From Mesorhizobium sp. WSM3860 (GTDB lineage Bacteria; Pseudomonadota; Alphaproteobacteria; Rhizobiales; Rhizobiaceae), in contig NZ_NSGF01000005.1 in NCBI RefSeq assembly GCF_002294995.1, positions 124,001 through 188,000 of the forward strand: a stretch of 64,000 nucleotides of DNA, given 5' to 3'. The notes beneath the pieces were generated by a model. That model was given only the letters and a program-made list of their open reading frames with translations, did no database searches and was not told where the DNA came from. Below are positions 36,049-45,127 of the stretch, one piece after another; the stretch's first letter is position 1; the number at the start of each line of letters is the position of its first letter. The translations under genes and the position numbers were made by a program.

Positions 36049-37119
36049 ATGAAAGCAGCTCGGTTTCACGCGAAGGGCGATGTTCGCGTCGAGGAAGTAG
36101 AATTGCCAGCACAGCTCGCTCCCGACGAAGTTCTCGTTCGAAACCAACTCTGCGGAATCTGCGGGACCGACCTTCATGAGTTCGCTGCCGGTCCGATTTT
36201 CATCTCGCCTCAACCGAATGCATTTTCTGGCGCCTCTATTCCGCAAATCCTGGGACATGAGTTCAGCGCGATCGTCGAGAAGGTAGGCGGTGAAATCACC
36301 CACCTGAAACCCGGCGATCGCGTTTCCATCCAGCCCCACATGGGACCGCTTGATGGCTATTTTGGCGTTCGCGGATTGCATTTCCTGGGCACGCGCGGGG
36401 CCGCCACCGGACTAACCTGGCCTTGGGGCGGCTTCGCGCAATATGCGGTGATGAAGGGTTACGCCACCGTGAAAATGCCCGAGAAGCTGACGTTTCGCCA
36501 GGGCGCCCTGGTCGAACCCGCGGCTGTCGCGGTGACCGCGGTTGATCGAAGTGGACTACAGCCTGGGGGGTCGGTTCTAATCACTGGGGGCGGCCCAATC
36601 GGAGCGCTGACTGTCTTGGCGGCCCACGCCGCCGGAGCAGCGAAGATCTTCCTTAGTGAACCCAATGCATCAAGGCGTCGCCGCATAGAAAACCTCGGGG
36701 TTCCGGTTACGACGATCGACCCGACGCAATCCTCTCTGGCCTCGTCGATCAGCAGACAAACGTTCGAAGGGCTCGGTTGCGACGCCGCGATCGAATGCGC
36801 CGGCAACCCACGCGCGATCTCCGATTGTCTATCGGCCGTCCGACCGCAGGGAACAGTGGTGTTGATCGGCCTCACGAATGGCAAGGTCGAGGTCTCACCA
36901 TTCGACCTCATTGTGCGGGATATCCGGCTGCAGGGCTCACTGTGTTACCCGACCTCGATGTGGCCACGGGTATTCTCGATGATAGAAAGCGGGCGGCTTC
37001 CAGTCGATCAACTGGTTGATGAGGTCATCTCGCTCGACGAGCTTGTGGACAAGGGTTTCCAACCACTGTTGGACCCGAGTGGAACGAAAATGAAAATTCT
37101 TGTAGACCTCAACGCCTAA
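36049..37119 (+). CDS. Zinc-type alcohol dehydrogenase (MDR; butanediol/sorbitol dehydrogenase-like)
   Basis: From the ATG at 36049 (GTGGAGGA upstream) the product is 356 aa. The catalytic zinc set is visible: C38 in LCGICGTDLHEF, H70-E71 in ILGHEFSAIVEKVG, and the Glu in LVEPAAVAVTAVDRSG. The Rossmann loop is VLITGGGPIGALTVLAA. The region 95-130, where relatives carry four cysteines for a structural zinc, reads SIQPHMGPLDGYFGVRGLHF and has none. It probably oxidises a secondary alcohol of a polyol. Confidence 0.83.
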   Translation: MKAARFHAKGDVRVEEVELPAQLAPDEVLVRNQLCGICGTDLHEFAAGPIFISPQPNAFSGASIPQILGHEFSAIVEKVGGEITHLKPGDRVSIQPHMGPLDGYFGVRGLHFLGTRGAATGLTWPWGGFAQYAVMKGYATVKMPEKLTFRQGALVEPAAVAVTAVDRSGLQPGGSVLITGGGPIGALTVLAAHAAGAAKIFLSEPNASRRRRIENLGVPVTTIDPTQSSLASSISRQTFEGLGCDAAIECAGNPRAISDCLSAVRPQGTVVLIGLTNGKVEVSPFDLIVRDIRLQGSLCYPTSMWPRVFSMIESGRLPVDQLVDEVISLDELVDKGFQPLLDPSGTKMKILVDLNA

Positions 37120-37442
37120 TCCCGAACGAGGGGTTCTACGCCGGGCGCTCTGCCGACCTGACCTTAGAAGCAACGGTGCAATAGCCGTCGATCACGGTGG
37201 TGGTCGGCTGGGCTTCGCTTGCGCAATGCCCTTGCTTTGCAGCTCGCACGAAAGATCAAGTCAGGAAAGCTTTTTGCAAGTAATGCAAGACTGTTTCCTT
37301 GATTGCCCCGTTTATCCCGATTGCCGCTATCTGCATAAATGAACATACGTTGGACCTGGCAGCCGAGCTGCCCGGACAGCGGGGAGGTCGCTTCAAGCAA
37401 CGTTGGGCAGAGCGACAGCAAGATTCCACCAGGGAGGATCCA
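37120..37442. other. Intergenic promoter region before second transporter
   Basis: About 320 bp between the dehydrogenase and the second binding-protein gene, lower in GC around 37260-37340 than its surroundings. A separate promoter for the transporter operon probably lies here. AGGGAGGATCC precedes the ATG at 37443. No specific operator was recognised. Confidence 0.5.
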
Positions 37443-38396
37443 ATGAAATCTTCATTCAAGAACGCACTGCTTTCGGCCGTATTCACCGTCGCCGCCACCG
37501 TCGGTTGGAATTTATCCGCTCATGCCGATGGCGAGAAATACGTCCTCATCGAGCATTCGCCCGATAGCGAGACCTTCTGGAACACCGTGAAGAACGGCGC
37601 CAGCTTGGCGGCTAAGGAAGTGGGAGCGGAGGTTACGTTCCGCAATCCGCCGACCGGCGATCTTGCAGACATGGTTCGCATCATTCAGCAGACCACTGCA
37701 GAAGCGCCGAGTGGGATCATCGTAACCATTCCCGACGCCGACCTCGTCGGCGGCCCCATCGCTGATGCGGTCGCCAAGGGCATTCCGGTGGTGACGATGA
37801 ACACCGGAACGGCCGAACAGTCGAAGAAGCTCGGAGCGCTTCTGCATGTCGGGCAACCAGAGTTCGACGCGGGCGAGGGCGCCGGTGAACGAGCGAAGGC
37901 TGCGGGCATCAAATCGTTCCTCTGCGTGAACAGCCTGTTTCCGAATGTCGCCGGCGAGCAGCGCTGCCAGGGCTTCGCGAAGGGTCTTGGCGTAGAACTC
38001 GGCAAGCAGATGATTGACTCTGGCACCGATGCCGCGGAGATCGCCAACAGGGTGAAGGCCTATCTCTCTGCCAACCCTGATACCGGCGCCGTCCTGGCGC
38101 TCGGCCCGATGACTGCGCTCCCGACCATCCAGGCCCTGAAGGACAACGGAATGGCGGGACAGATCTTCTTCGCGACCTTTGACTTGAACCCCGACATCTC
38201 CAAGGCGATCAAGGATGGCGTCATCAATTTCGCCATTGACCAGCAGCCCTTCCTGCAGGGCTACCTGCCGGTGATCACTCTGACCAACTACCTCCGTTAC
38301 GGCGTCGTTCCGGCGAACTCAGTCCTCTCCGGACCCGGCTTCGTGACCAAGGACAACATCAAGTTGGTTGAATCCCTCGCGGGTCAGTACCGCTAG
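37443..38396 (+). CDS. Sugar ABC transporter substrate-binding protein (FrcB-like)
   Basis: The 317 aa product has a signal peptide (LLSAVFTVAATVGWNLSAHA) and a type I periplasmic binding fold: YVLIEHSPDSETFWNTVKNG, MVRIIQQTTAEAPSGIIVTI and GIPVVTMNTGT, then DGVINFAIDQQPFLQGYLPV near the end. The order binding protein, permease, single-domain ATPase equals that of frcBCA for fructose in Sinorhizobium. It is the second sugar-type uptake system of this island and differs clearly from the first. Confidence 0.9.
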   Translation: MKSSFKNALLSAVFTVAATVGWNLSAHADGEKYVLIEHSPDSETFWNTVKNGASLAAKEVGAEVTFRNPPTGDLADMVRIIQQTTAEAPSGIIVTIPDADLVGGPIADAVAKGIPVVTMNTGTAEQSKKLGALLHVGQPEFDAGEGAGERAKAAGIKSFLCVNSLFPNVAGEQRCQGFAKGLGVELGKQMIDSGTDAAEIANRVKAYLSANPDTGAVLALGPMTALPTIQALKDNGMAGQIFFATFDLNPDISKAIKDGVINFAIDQQPFLQGYLPVITLTNYLRYGVVPANSVLSGPGFVTKDNIKLVESLAGQYR

Positions 38397-38463
38397 GGCA
38401 ATCACCATCGAGCACGGCGGAGGCATGTGCTTCCGCCGTAGCTTTGCGGCAGGAGTTGGAATC

Positions 38464-39603
38464 ATGACGAACGTCCAGACCAACGAGGCCCCACGGCCTA
38501 CGCTCCCTAAAGACGAGCGCGTCAAAGAGCTGCATCGCCTCCACAAGGCGCTCATCCGCCCGGAGCTCGGGGCAATCTGTGGCACGATCGCGGTCTTTGT
38601 ATTCTTCATGATCCTTGCTGGCGGCACGCAAATGTTCGCCCTCGAGGGAGTGATGAATTGGGGCACGGTTTCGGCTCAGTTCGTCGTGCTTGCAGTAGGT
38701 GTATGTCTTTTGATGATTGCGGGTGAATTCGACCTCTCGCTAGGCTCGATGGTCGGCTTCTCTGGGATGATATTTGCACTTCTTGTCATGAAGCTCGGCA
38801 TTCCCGTTTGGGGAGGAATCCTGCTGACGATGATGCTCTGCGCTAGCCTAGGCATGATCAACGGCTGGCTTGTCATCCGAACCGGGCTGCCATCGTTCAT
38901 CGTCACACTCGCTTTTCTTTTCATTCTTCGCGGCGCCACGATCTGGAGCGCCATTACATTCAACCGTCAGCCCGTTGTTTCGGGCGTTGGCGAAGTCGCG
39001 GCCGGAGATCCGATCGCCTGGCTCTTTGGAGGTGAGGCGTTCACAGGACTATTCCAGTGGCTTGGCCAGCAAGGCGTCATCGCGACCTTCACCAAGGGCA
39101 CCCGCATGGGGCAGCCAGTCGTGAGCGGCATCCCCATGTTGATGGTCTGGGCCATCGTTTTCGTGCTTGTCGGGCAATGGGTTCTCACCCGGACCCGCTT
39201 CGGAAACTGGATTTTTGCTGCAGGCGGTGATCCGGAAGCTGCCCGATACGTTGGTGTTCCAGTTGCTCGCGTGAAGATACTGATGTTTATGGTTGCGGCC
39301 CTTTGTGCCGCGTTCCTCGGCATCGAGCAAGTCATCGAATTCGGTTCGGCAGCCTCTGATCGGGGAATCATGAAGGAGTTCGAGGCCATCATCTGCGTGG
39401 TGATCGGGGGCGCACTTCTGACCGGTGGCTACGGCTCTGTGGTCGGCGCCGCGCTGGGCGCGATTATTTTCGGTGTCGTCCAGCAAGGCCTGTTTTTCAC
39501 CAACGTGGAGAGCTCGCTTTTCCGAGTGTTCCTAGGGAGCATCCTGCTTGCCGCGGTCCTGGCCAATACGTATGTCCGCCGCCTGATCACGGGAGAGAAG
39601 TGA
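38464..39603 (+). CDS. Sugar ABC transporter permease (FrcC-like)
   Basis: The 379 aa membrane protein, started at ATG 38464 with GGCAGGAG upstream, shows [60 protein letters not shown] and [20 protein letters not shown], the typical CUT2 permease blocks. Its stop overlaps the ATPase start (TGATG). Confidence 0.9.
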   Translation: MTNVQTNEAPRPTLPKDERVKELHRLHKALIRPELGAICGTIAVFVFFMILAGGTQMFALEGVMNWGTVSAQFVVLAVGVCLLMIAGEFDLSLGSMVGFSGMIFALLVMKLGIPVWGGILLTMMLCASLGMINGWLVIRTGLPSFIVTLAFLFILRGATIWSAITFNRQPVVSGVGEVAAGDPIAWLFGGEAFTGLFQWLGQQGVIATFTKGTRMGQPVVSGIPMLMVWAIVFVLVGQWVLTRTRFGNWIFAAGGDPEAARYVGVPVARVKILMFMVAALCAAFLGIEQVIEFGSAASDRGIMKEFEAIICVVIGGALLTGGYGSVVGAALGAIIFGVVQQGLFFTNVESSLFRVFLGSILLAAVLANTYVRRLITGEK

Positions 39604-40382
39604 TGGCTGCCCCGATCCTCGAAATGGTCGACATTCGCAAGCAGTTTGGCCACATCATAGCCTTGTCTGGAGTGTCTTTCGGCGTGCAGGCTGGCGAGTG
39701 CCATTGCCTCCTCGGAGACAACGGCGCAGGCAAGTCGACTTTGATCAAAACTATGTCCGGCGTGCATGTGCCTTCCCAAGGGGAGATAAGGGTAGGAGGG
39801 CAGGTCGCCCACTTCACCACCCCTCGAGACGCAATGGCGGCGGGCATCGCAACGGTCTATCAGGACCTCGCGATGATCCCTCTGATGAGCGTCGCGCGAA
39901 ACTTCTGGATGGGCAGGGAGCCCCAGAAGGGTTTTTGGCCTTTCCGTTGCTTCGACCTTGAAACGGCCGACACCATAACTATGCAGGAAATGCGGCATAT
40001 GGGCATCAGTCTGCGCGAGCCTGGCCAGGCAGTGGGAACCCTTTCTGGCGGCGAGCGCCAAGCCGTTGCCATCGCGCGCGCGGTTTACTTCGGTGCGAAG
40101 GTTCTCATTTTGGACGAGCCCACATCAGCCCTTGGGGTCCGGCAGACGGCCAATGTCCTCACCACCATCGATCATGTCCGAAAAAAGGGCATCGGTGTCG
40201 TGTTCATCACGCATAATGTTCGGCACGCACTTGCAGTCGGAGACCGCTTCACGGTCCTCAATCGGGGCAAGACCCTGGGGACAGCTGACCGGGGTCATAT
40301 CAGCGCCGAAGAGCTGCAAAATTTGATGGCCGGCGGACAAGAGCTTGCGCAGTTGGAAGCATCACTGGGGGGAACGGTCTGA
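39603..40382 (+). CDS. Sugar ABC transporter ATP-binding protein (FrcA-like, one domain)
   Basis: A 259 aa single ABC domain: Walker [20 protein letters not shown]-loop [13 protein letters not shown], signature [16 protein letters not shown], Walker [13 protein letters not shown] and switch His in [10 protein letters not shown]. All functional residues are intact, unlike the second domain of the other transporter's ATPase. A GTG one codon earlier (39600) is possible. It closes the frcBCA-like set and is followed by the dioxygenase gene. Confidence 0.9.
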   Translation: MAAPILEMVDIRKQFGHIIALSGVSFGVQAGECHCLLGDNGAGKSTLIKTMSGVHVPSQGEIRVGGQVAHFTTPRDAMAAGIATVYQDLAMIPLMSVARNFWMGREPQKGFWPFRCFDLETADTITMQEMRHMGISLREPGQAVGTLSGGERQAVAIARAVYFGAKVLILDEPTSALGVRQTANVLTTIDHVRKKGIGVVFITHNVRHALAVGDRFTVLNRGKTLGTADRGHISAEELQNLMAGGQELAQLEASLGGTV

Positions 40383-40426
40383 CTTGGTCGACCAACGAGC
40401 AAGCGCGCAAATGGGAAGAGTGGAAC

Positions 40427-41266
40427 ATGGCGAAGTATCTGAACGAACACAACTCAGCCGAAACGGTCAACGCGCGTATGGGCAACAACGCCAACCCGCG
40501 CCTCCGCCAGGTTATGGGCTCCCTCGTTGCCCATCTGCACGCTTTCGTCAAAGACGTCGAACCAACGGAAGAGGAATGGGGCCTTGCCATCGAATTCCTC
40601 ACACGGACCGGGCAAATCTGCAGTCAATCGCGGCAAGAGTTCATCCTGCTCTCCGATGTGCTCGGCGTTTCAATGCTGGTTGACGCGATCAATCACCGGA
40701 GACCGAGCGGCGCGACGGAAAGCACTGTGTATGGCCCATTCCATGTTGATGGCGCCCCCGAAAGGCAGATGGGGGACAGTATCAACCTAGATGGCTTGGG
40801 GGAGCTTTGCCTCTATGAGGGGCGTGTTATCGACCTAGACGGAACGCCCATTGAAAACGCCTGCATCGACGTATGGTCTGACAATGAAGAGGGCTTTTAC
40901 GATGTCCAGCAGCCGGACATCCAGCCGCCCTTTAACAACCGTGGCATCTTTAGGACCGGAGCGGACGGTCGCTATTTCTTCCGCGGCATCAAGCCTGTCT
41001 CCTATCCGATCCCCGACGACGGACCCGTCGGCCAGATGCTGGAGAAGCTGGGCCGCCATCCCTACCGGCCGGCACACGTGCATTTCCTATGCGGCGCGCC
41101 TGGGTATGATCGCGTTTGCACGCATATCTTCGTCGCGGGCGACCGCTATATCGAGTCGGATGCGGTGTTTGGCGTAAAGGATTCGCTGATCGTGGATTTC
41201 GTCCAGGTCGATGAGGGGGACGTCAAATGGAAAGCGCAGTTCGATTTCGTGCTGAAGAAGGAGTGA
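40427..41266 (+). CDS. Hydroxyquinol 1,2-dioxygenase (intradiol, Fe(III))
   Basis: The 279 aa product carries the intradiol iron ligands: Y158 in NEEGFYDVQQPD, Y193 in PVSYPIPDDGP, and H217 and H219 in YRPAHVHFLCGAPGY. The N-terminal helical linker domain and ATESTVYGPFHVDGAPERQM are also typical. Length and the DDGPVGQ segment fit hydroxyquinol rather than catechol enzymes. It opens 1,2,4-trihydroxybenzene to maleylacetate, the substrate of the reductase at 29.1 kb. Catechol or chlorocatechol activity is the alternative; the maleylacetate reductase favours hydroxyquinol. Confidence 0.87.
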   Translation: MAKYLNEHNSAETVNARMGNNANPRLRQVMGSLVAHLHAFVKDVEPTEEEWGLAIEFLTRTGQICSQSRQEFILLSDVLGVSMLVDAINHRRPSGATESTVYGPFHVDGAPERQMGDSINLDGLGELCLYEGRVIDLDGTPIENACIDVWSDNEEGFYDVQQPDIQPPFNNRGIFRTGADGRYFFRGIKPVSYPIPDDGPVGQMLEKLGRHPYRPAHVHFLCGAPGYDRVCTHIFVAGDRYIESDAVFGVKDSLIVDFVQVDEGDVKWKAQFDFVLKKE

Positions 41267-41695
41267 CCCGCCCAGCGGAAGCCGATCGCGAGGATATCTC
41301 CCCCTCGCTCGAACTCGGCCCTTCGGTAAAGAAGGCAGAAAGGTGCTCGGTATTGTCCGCTCGCAGCGCTCGGTGCGGGTGTCTTGAACACTGTCGAGTT
41401 CAGACTACGACCGATAATTTTCTTCAGGCGGGGGTATGACTGCGGTCGGTCTGCGCCTTTCAAATTGCGTTATCTCAAGGCCAAAGCCGCTCCCCCCAAG
41501 TATTCTGGAAACACCGCCCGATGGGTGGTTCTTCCGCGCCGCCCCACATGAGCGCCAACATCAGCAAGCGCTGGTGCCCTGATGTGCCGGTCAGGCTTCA
41601 ATAACGAGGAAGTGGGAGGACGGCGCGTTCGCGGGGGTGTGTCGCCGGTCTGGCGCGGGACGATCGTATACTATCCGACACTGTTCTGTCGCTTT
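41267..41695. other. Intergenic region downstream of dioxygenase
   Basis: About 430 bp with no recognised gene. It separates the catabolic island from the nifH-derived relic. Confidence 0.5.
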
Positions 41696-41816
41696 TGTCG
41701 GGTCCCTGCCACCGGTCTTTTTCGCGGAGCTCTTGTCTGGCCTCACGCTAATCGGCTGAAAACAATCACAATGTTTTTTCTTCTGTCGGGTCGGCCAAAT
41801 TGGCACGAGTTTTGAA
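41696..41816 (+). promoter_or_regulatory. Decayed nifH-type NifA/sigma-54 promoter
   Basis: A TGT-N10-CCA at 41696-41711 is one base from the NifA upstream activator sequence TGT-N10-ACA. About 90 bp downstream, TGGCACG-AGTT-TTGAA at 41801-41816 matches the sigma-54 -24/-12 consensus TGGCACG-N4-TTGCA except for the -12 C. Spacing and the nifH-like codons 85 bp further on show that this was a nifH promoter. Both conserved half-sites are damaged, so activity is uncertain. Confidence 0.65.
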
Positions 41817-41901
41817 ACTCCTTCGTTGGGAGCCGGGGGCCGCCGACCGACCTTCATTCGTGGATGACACCGCGATCGGTGGAACGAAGAAAGAAAAGCA
41901 A

Positions 41902-42100
41902 ATGTCAAATCCCCATCAGATAGCATTCTATGGCAGGGCGGCCTCGGCGAGACCGCCCCGTACCCAAACAGGCGCCGCCCTTGCCGACCCTTGCGCACGA
42001 AATCTTGATGGCCGGCTGCCACTCAAAGGCCGGCCCACCACACTCGCTTTATCCTGACATCAAAGGCGCAGGATGAGTTCTGCATCTCGCCCCGCGCGGT
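41902..42100 (+). pseudogene. nifH: nifH 5' fragment, frameshifted
   Basis: After the ATG the frame reads MSNPHQIAFYGR, close to the nitrogenase iron protein start (MSxxRQIAFYGKGGIGKST). One base is missing in the P-loop lysine codon; the next bases (GGGCGGCCTCGGCGAG) match GKGGIGK in another frame. Further blocks resemble nifH DNA: CTTGATGGCCGGCTGCCACT, TTTATCCTGACATCAAAGGC, GCGCAGGAT and CTGCATCTCGCC. Similarity stops near 42100. This was judged by eye against remembered rhizobial nifH. Confidence 0.75.
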
Positions 42101-42228
42101 GCCTGCACAGTTATACCTTGGCCAATCTTGATAATCGCGCCGGCTACGCCGCGGAGGACGTCTACATGCCGTCTTACGTCATTCGCTGCCCGCAGCGCCT
42201 TCCGCCCTTCCATCGCTTAGAGAAGTGA
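42073..42228 (+). pseudogene. Short frame ending in a P450-like tail; possible CYP115 remnant
   Basis: A 51-codon frame begins in nifH-derived DNA (ATG at 42073 after GCGCAGG) and ends 9 bp before CYP112. Its last third, AEDVYMPSYVIRCPQRLPPF, fits the C-terminal pattern of bacterial P450s (SxVxRGxxxLPVxF). Many rhizobial gibberellin operons keep only a fragment of CYP115 directly upstream of CYP112, which is the position here. Identification as CYP115 is inference. As an intact small frame it could also act as an operon leader. Confidence 0.4.
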
Positions 42229-42237
42229 AGTGCCACC

Positions 42238-43440
42238 ATGTCCGAACACTCCTTGCCGACGCTGCCGATGTGGCGCGTCGATCACATCGAGCCCTCGCCC
42301 GAGATGTTGGCGCTACGCGCCAACGGTCCGATCCACCGCGTGCGCTTCCCGTCCGGGCACGAAGGCTGGTTGGTGACAGGCTACGACGAGGCCAAGGCGA
42401 CGCTTTCCGACGCGGCATTCCGACCCGGGGGAATGCCGCCGGCGGCATTCACCCCGGATTCGGTGATTCTCGGTTCGCCGGGGTGGCTGGTCTCCCACGA
42501 GGGGGGCGAGCACGATCGGTTACGTACGATCGTGGCGCCGGCCTTCAGCAACCGCAGGGTGAAGCTGCTCGCGCAGCAGGTCGAGGCGATCGCTGCGAAG
42601 TTGTTCGAGACGTTAGCTGTCCAGCCCCAGCCCGCCGACCTGAGGCGCCACTTCTCCTTTCCGCTTCCGGCCATGGTCATCAGCGCGCTGATTGGCGTGC
42701 TCTATGAGGATCACGCCTTTTTCGCCGGGCTGTCCGACGAGGTGATGACGCACCAGCATGAAAGCGGTCCGCGCAGCGCGTCTCGCCTGGCCTGGGAAGA
42801 ACTGCGCGCCTACATTCGCGGCAAGATGTGGGACAAGCGCCAGGATCCGGGCGACAACCTGCTGACGGACCTGCTCTCGGCGGTCGACCAGGGCAAGGCG
42901 ACCGAGGAAGAGGCGATCGGCCTGGCGGCGGGCATGCTGGTGGCTGGGCACGAGAGCACCGTCGCGCAGATCGAATTCGGCCTGCTGGCAATGTTCCGCC
43001 ATCCGCAACAGCGCGAACGCCTGGTCGGCGATCCATCCCTGGTGGACAAGGCCGTGGAGGAAATCCTGCGCATGTACCCGCCGGGCGCGGGCTGGGACGG
43101 CATCATGCGCTATCCGAGGACCGACGTGACTATCGCGGGCGTGCATGTCCCCGCGGAGAGCAAGGTGCTCGTCGGCCTGCCGGCGACGTCGTTCGACCCG
43201 CGCCATTTCGACGACCCGGAAATCTTCGATATTGGACGCGAGGAAAATCCGCACCTGACGTTCTCGCACGGGCCGCACTACTGCATCGGCATGGCGCTGG
43301 CCAGGCTGGAACTCAAGGTGGTGTTCGGTTCGATCTTCCAGCGCTTTCCCGCGCTGCGCCTGGCCGTGGCGCCCGAAGCGCTAAAGTTGCGCAAGGAGAT
43401 CATCACCGGCGGGTTCGAGGAGTTCCCGGTGCTCTGGTGA
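42238..43440 (+). CDS. cyp112: Cytochrome P450 CYP112, gibberellin biosynthesis
   Basis: The 400 aa P450 has the I-helix AAGMLVAGHESTVAQIEFGL, ExxR within VEEILRMYPP region and the heme loop FSHGPHYCIGMALARLELK with Cys349. It heads the gibberellin operon in the order known from Bradyrhizobium and Mesorhizobium. CYP112 converts ent-kaurenoic-derived GA12 to GA9 by stepwise oxidation at C-20. No other P450 with this position is known in such operons, so the name rests on order plus family features. Confidence 0.88.
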   Translation: MSEHSLPTLPMWRVDHIEPSPEMLALRANGPIHRVRFPSGHEGWLVTGYDEAKATLSDAAFRPGGMPPAAFTPDSVILGSPGWLVSHEGGEHDRLRTIVAPAFSNRRVKLLAQQVEAIAAKLFETLAVQPQPADLRRHFSFPLPAMVISALIGVLYEDHAFFAGLSDEVMTHQHESGPRSASRLAWEELRAYIRGKMWDKRQDPGDNLLTDLLSAVDQGKATEEEAIGLAAGMLVAGHESTVAQIEFGLLAMFRHPQQRERLVGDPSLVDKAVEEILRMYPPGAGWDGIMRYPRTDVTIAGVHVPAESKVLVGLPATSFDPRHFDDPEIFDIGREENPHLTFSHGPHYCIGMALARLELKVVFGSIFQRFPALRLAVAPEALKLRKEIITGGFEEFPVLW

Positions 43441-43527
43441 TTCACCGACGCCGCCGGGAACCGCGATCTTAACTTGCCGGCGCCCCTGGCGCGCGCCGGT
43501 CAGATCTCCAGCCAACAGGTAACCAAG

Positions 43528-44817
43528 ATGGACGTGCAAGAAACCATGGCAGCATGCCGGGACGCCTTTGCCGAACTGGCATCTCCAGCGTGCATCAATG
43601 ACCCGTATCCATTCATGCGGTGGTTGCGCGAGCACGATCCGGTGCATCGCGCGGCGTCGGGCCTCTTTCTGTTGAGCCGCCACGCCGACATCTACTGGGT
43701 GCTCAAGGCCACGGGCGATGCGTTTCGGGGACCGGCTCCGGGCGAACTGGCGCGCTATTTCCCGCGCGCGGCGACCAGCCTCTCGCTCAGTCTGCTGGCG
43801 TCAACGCTAGCGATGAAGGAACCACCGACGCATACGCGTCTGCGCCGGCTGATCTCGCGCGATTTCACCGTGCGCGAGATCGACAACCTGCGGCCGACCA
43901 TCGCGCGCATCGTCGCAGCGCGCCTGGACGCCATGGCGCCCGCGCTGGAGCGCGGGGAGGCGGTGGACCTGCATCGGGAATTCGCGCTGGCCTTGCCCAT
44001 GCTGGTCTTCGCCGAACTGTTCGGCATGCCCCAGGACGACATGTTCGGGCTCGCCGCCGGCATCGGCGCCATTCTGGAAGGCTTGAGCCCGCACGCCAGC
44101 GATCCCCAACTCGCCGCGGCGGACGCGGCCAGCGCCAAGGTGCATGCCTACTTCGGCGACCTCATACAGCGCAAACGCACCGATCCCCGCCACGACATCG
44201 TGTCGATGCTGGTCGGCGCACACGACGACGATGCCGACACGCTGTCGGATGCGGAGTTGATCAGCATGCTGTGGGGCATGCTGCTGGGCGGCTTCGCCAC
44301 CACTGCTTCGAGTATCGACCATGCGGTCTTGGCGATGCTGGCGTTTCCCGAACAGCGGCACTGGCTGCAGGGGGACGCCGTGGGGGTGAAGGCATTCGTC
44401 GAAGAAGTCCTGCGCTGCGACGCGCCCGCCATGTTCAGCTCCATTCCGCGTATCGCCCAGCGCGACATCGAACTGGGCGGCGTGGTAATCCCAAAGAACG
44501 CGGATGTGCGCGTGCTGATCGCGGCCGGCAATCGCGACCCGGACGCCTTCGCCGATCCCGACCGCTTCGATCCCGCGCGGTTCTACGGCACCAGTCCTGG
44601 CATGTCGAGCGATGGGAAGATCATGCTGAGCTTCGGCCACGGCATCCACTTCTGCCTCGGTGCGCAACTCGCCCGGGTGCAGTTGGCCGAGAGCCTGCCG
44701 CGGATCCAGGCGCGCTTCCCCACGCTGGCATTGGCCGAGCAGCCGACCCGGGAGCCCTCCGCGTTCCTTAGGACGTTCCGCGCGCTGCCGGTGCGGCTGC
44801 AAGCGCAGGGGGGCTGA
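43528..44817 (+). CDS. cyp114: Cytochrome P450 CYP114, gibberellin biosynthesis
   Basis: From the ATG at 43528 the product is 429 aa; a TTG at 43474 would add 18 residues without features. It shows [20 protein letters not shown] (I-helix), [20 protein letters not shown] and the heme loop [20 protein letters not shown] with Cys376. In rhizobia CYP114, with the ferredoxin encoded next, contracts ring B of ent-kaurenoic acid to give GA12-aldehyde. It is followed after one base by the ferredoxin ATG. Confidence 0.88.
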   Translation: MDVQETMAACRDAFAELASPACINDPYPFMRWLREHDPVHRAASGLFLLSRHADIYWVLKATGDAFRGPAPGELARYFPRAATSLSLSLLASTLAMKEPPTHTRLRRLISRDFTVREIDNLRPTIARIVAARLDAMAPALERGEAVDLHREFALALPMLVFAELFGMPQDDMFGLAAGIGAILEGLSPHASDPQLAAADAASAKVHAYFGDLIQRKRTDPRHDIVSMLVGAHDDDADTLSDAELISMLWGMLLGGFATTASSIDHAVLAMLAFPEQRHWLQGDAVGVKAFVEEVLRCDAPAMFSSIPRIAQRDIELGGVVIPKNADVRVLIAAGNRDPDAFADPDRFDPARFYGTSPGMSSDGKIMLSFGHGIHFCLGAQLARVQLAESLPRIQARFPTLALAEQPTREPSAFLRTFRALPVRLQAQGG

Positions 44818-44818
44818 G

Positions 44819-45127
44819 ATGCGCGTCGTGGTCGACCAGGACCTGTGCGGAACCACCGGGCAGTGCGCGCTTACGCTGCCGGGCACCTTTCGCCAGCGCG
44901 AACCGGACGGAGTGGCCGAACTGTGCGTGGCAACGATTCCGCAGGCGCTGCACGCCGCCGTGCGACTCGCAGCCAGCCAGTGCCCAGTCGCCGCCATTCT
45001 GGTCATCGAAAGCGACGCTGGCGATGAGGAGCTCGCCAGTGCCGACCCTGCGCCTTCTCCGGTGGAGGTCGAGCGGCATGCCGCGAAAGACCAACGCAAT
45101 CCAGGAGGACACGATGGGACGGTTTGA
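44819..45127 (+). CDS. Ferredoxin of the gibberellin operon (Fd-GA)
   Basis: A 102 aa 3Fe-4S type ferredoxin with the cluster cysteines in DQDLCGTTGQCALTLPGTF and AASQCPVAAILV. Such ferredoxins serve P450s; this one is placed directly after CYP114 and is known to be needed for its ring contraction. The C-terminal tail of about 30 residues is unlike the fold and overlaps the SDR gene by 14 bp. In some rhizobia this gene is fused to CYP114; here the two are separate. Confidence 0.88.
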   Translation: MRVVVDQDLCGTTGQCALTLPGTFRQREPDGVAELCVATIPQALHAAVRLAASQCPVAAILVIESDAGDEELASADPAPSPVEVERHAAKDQRNPGGHDGTV

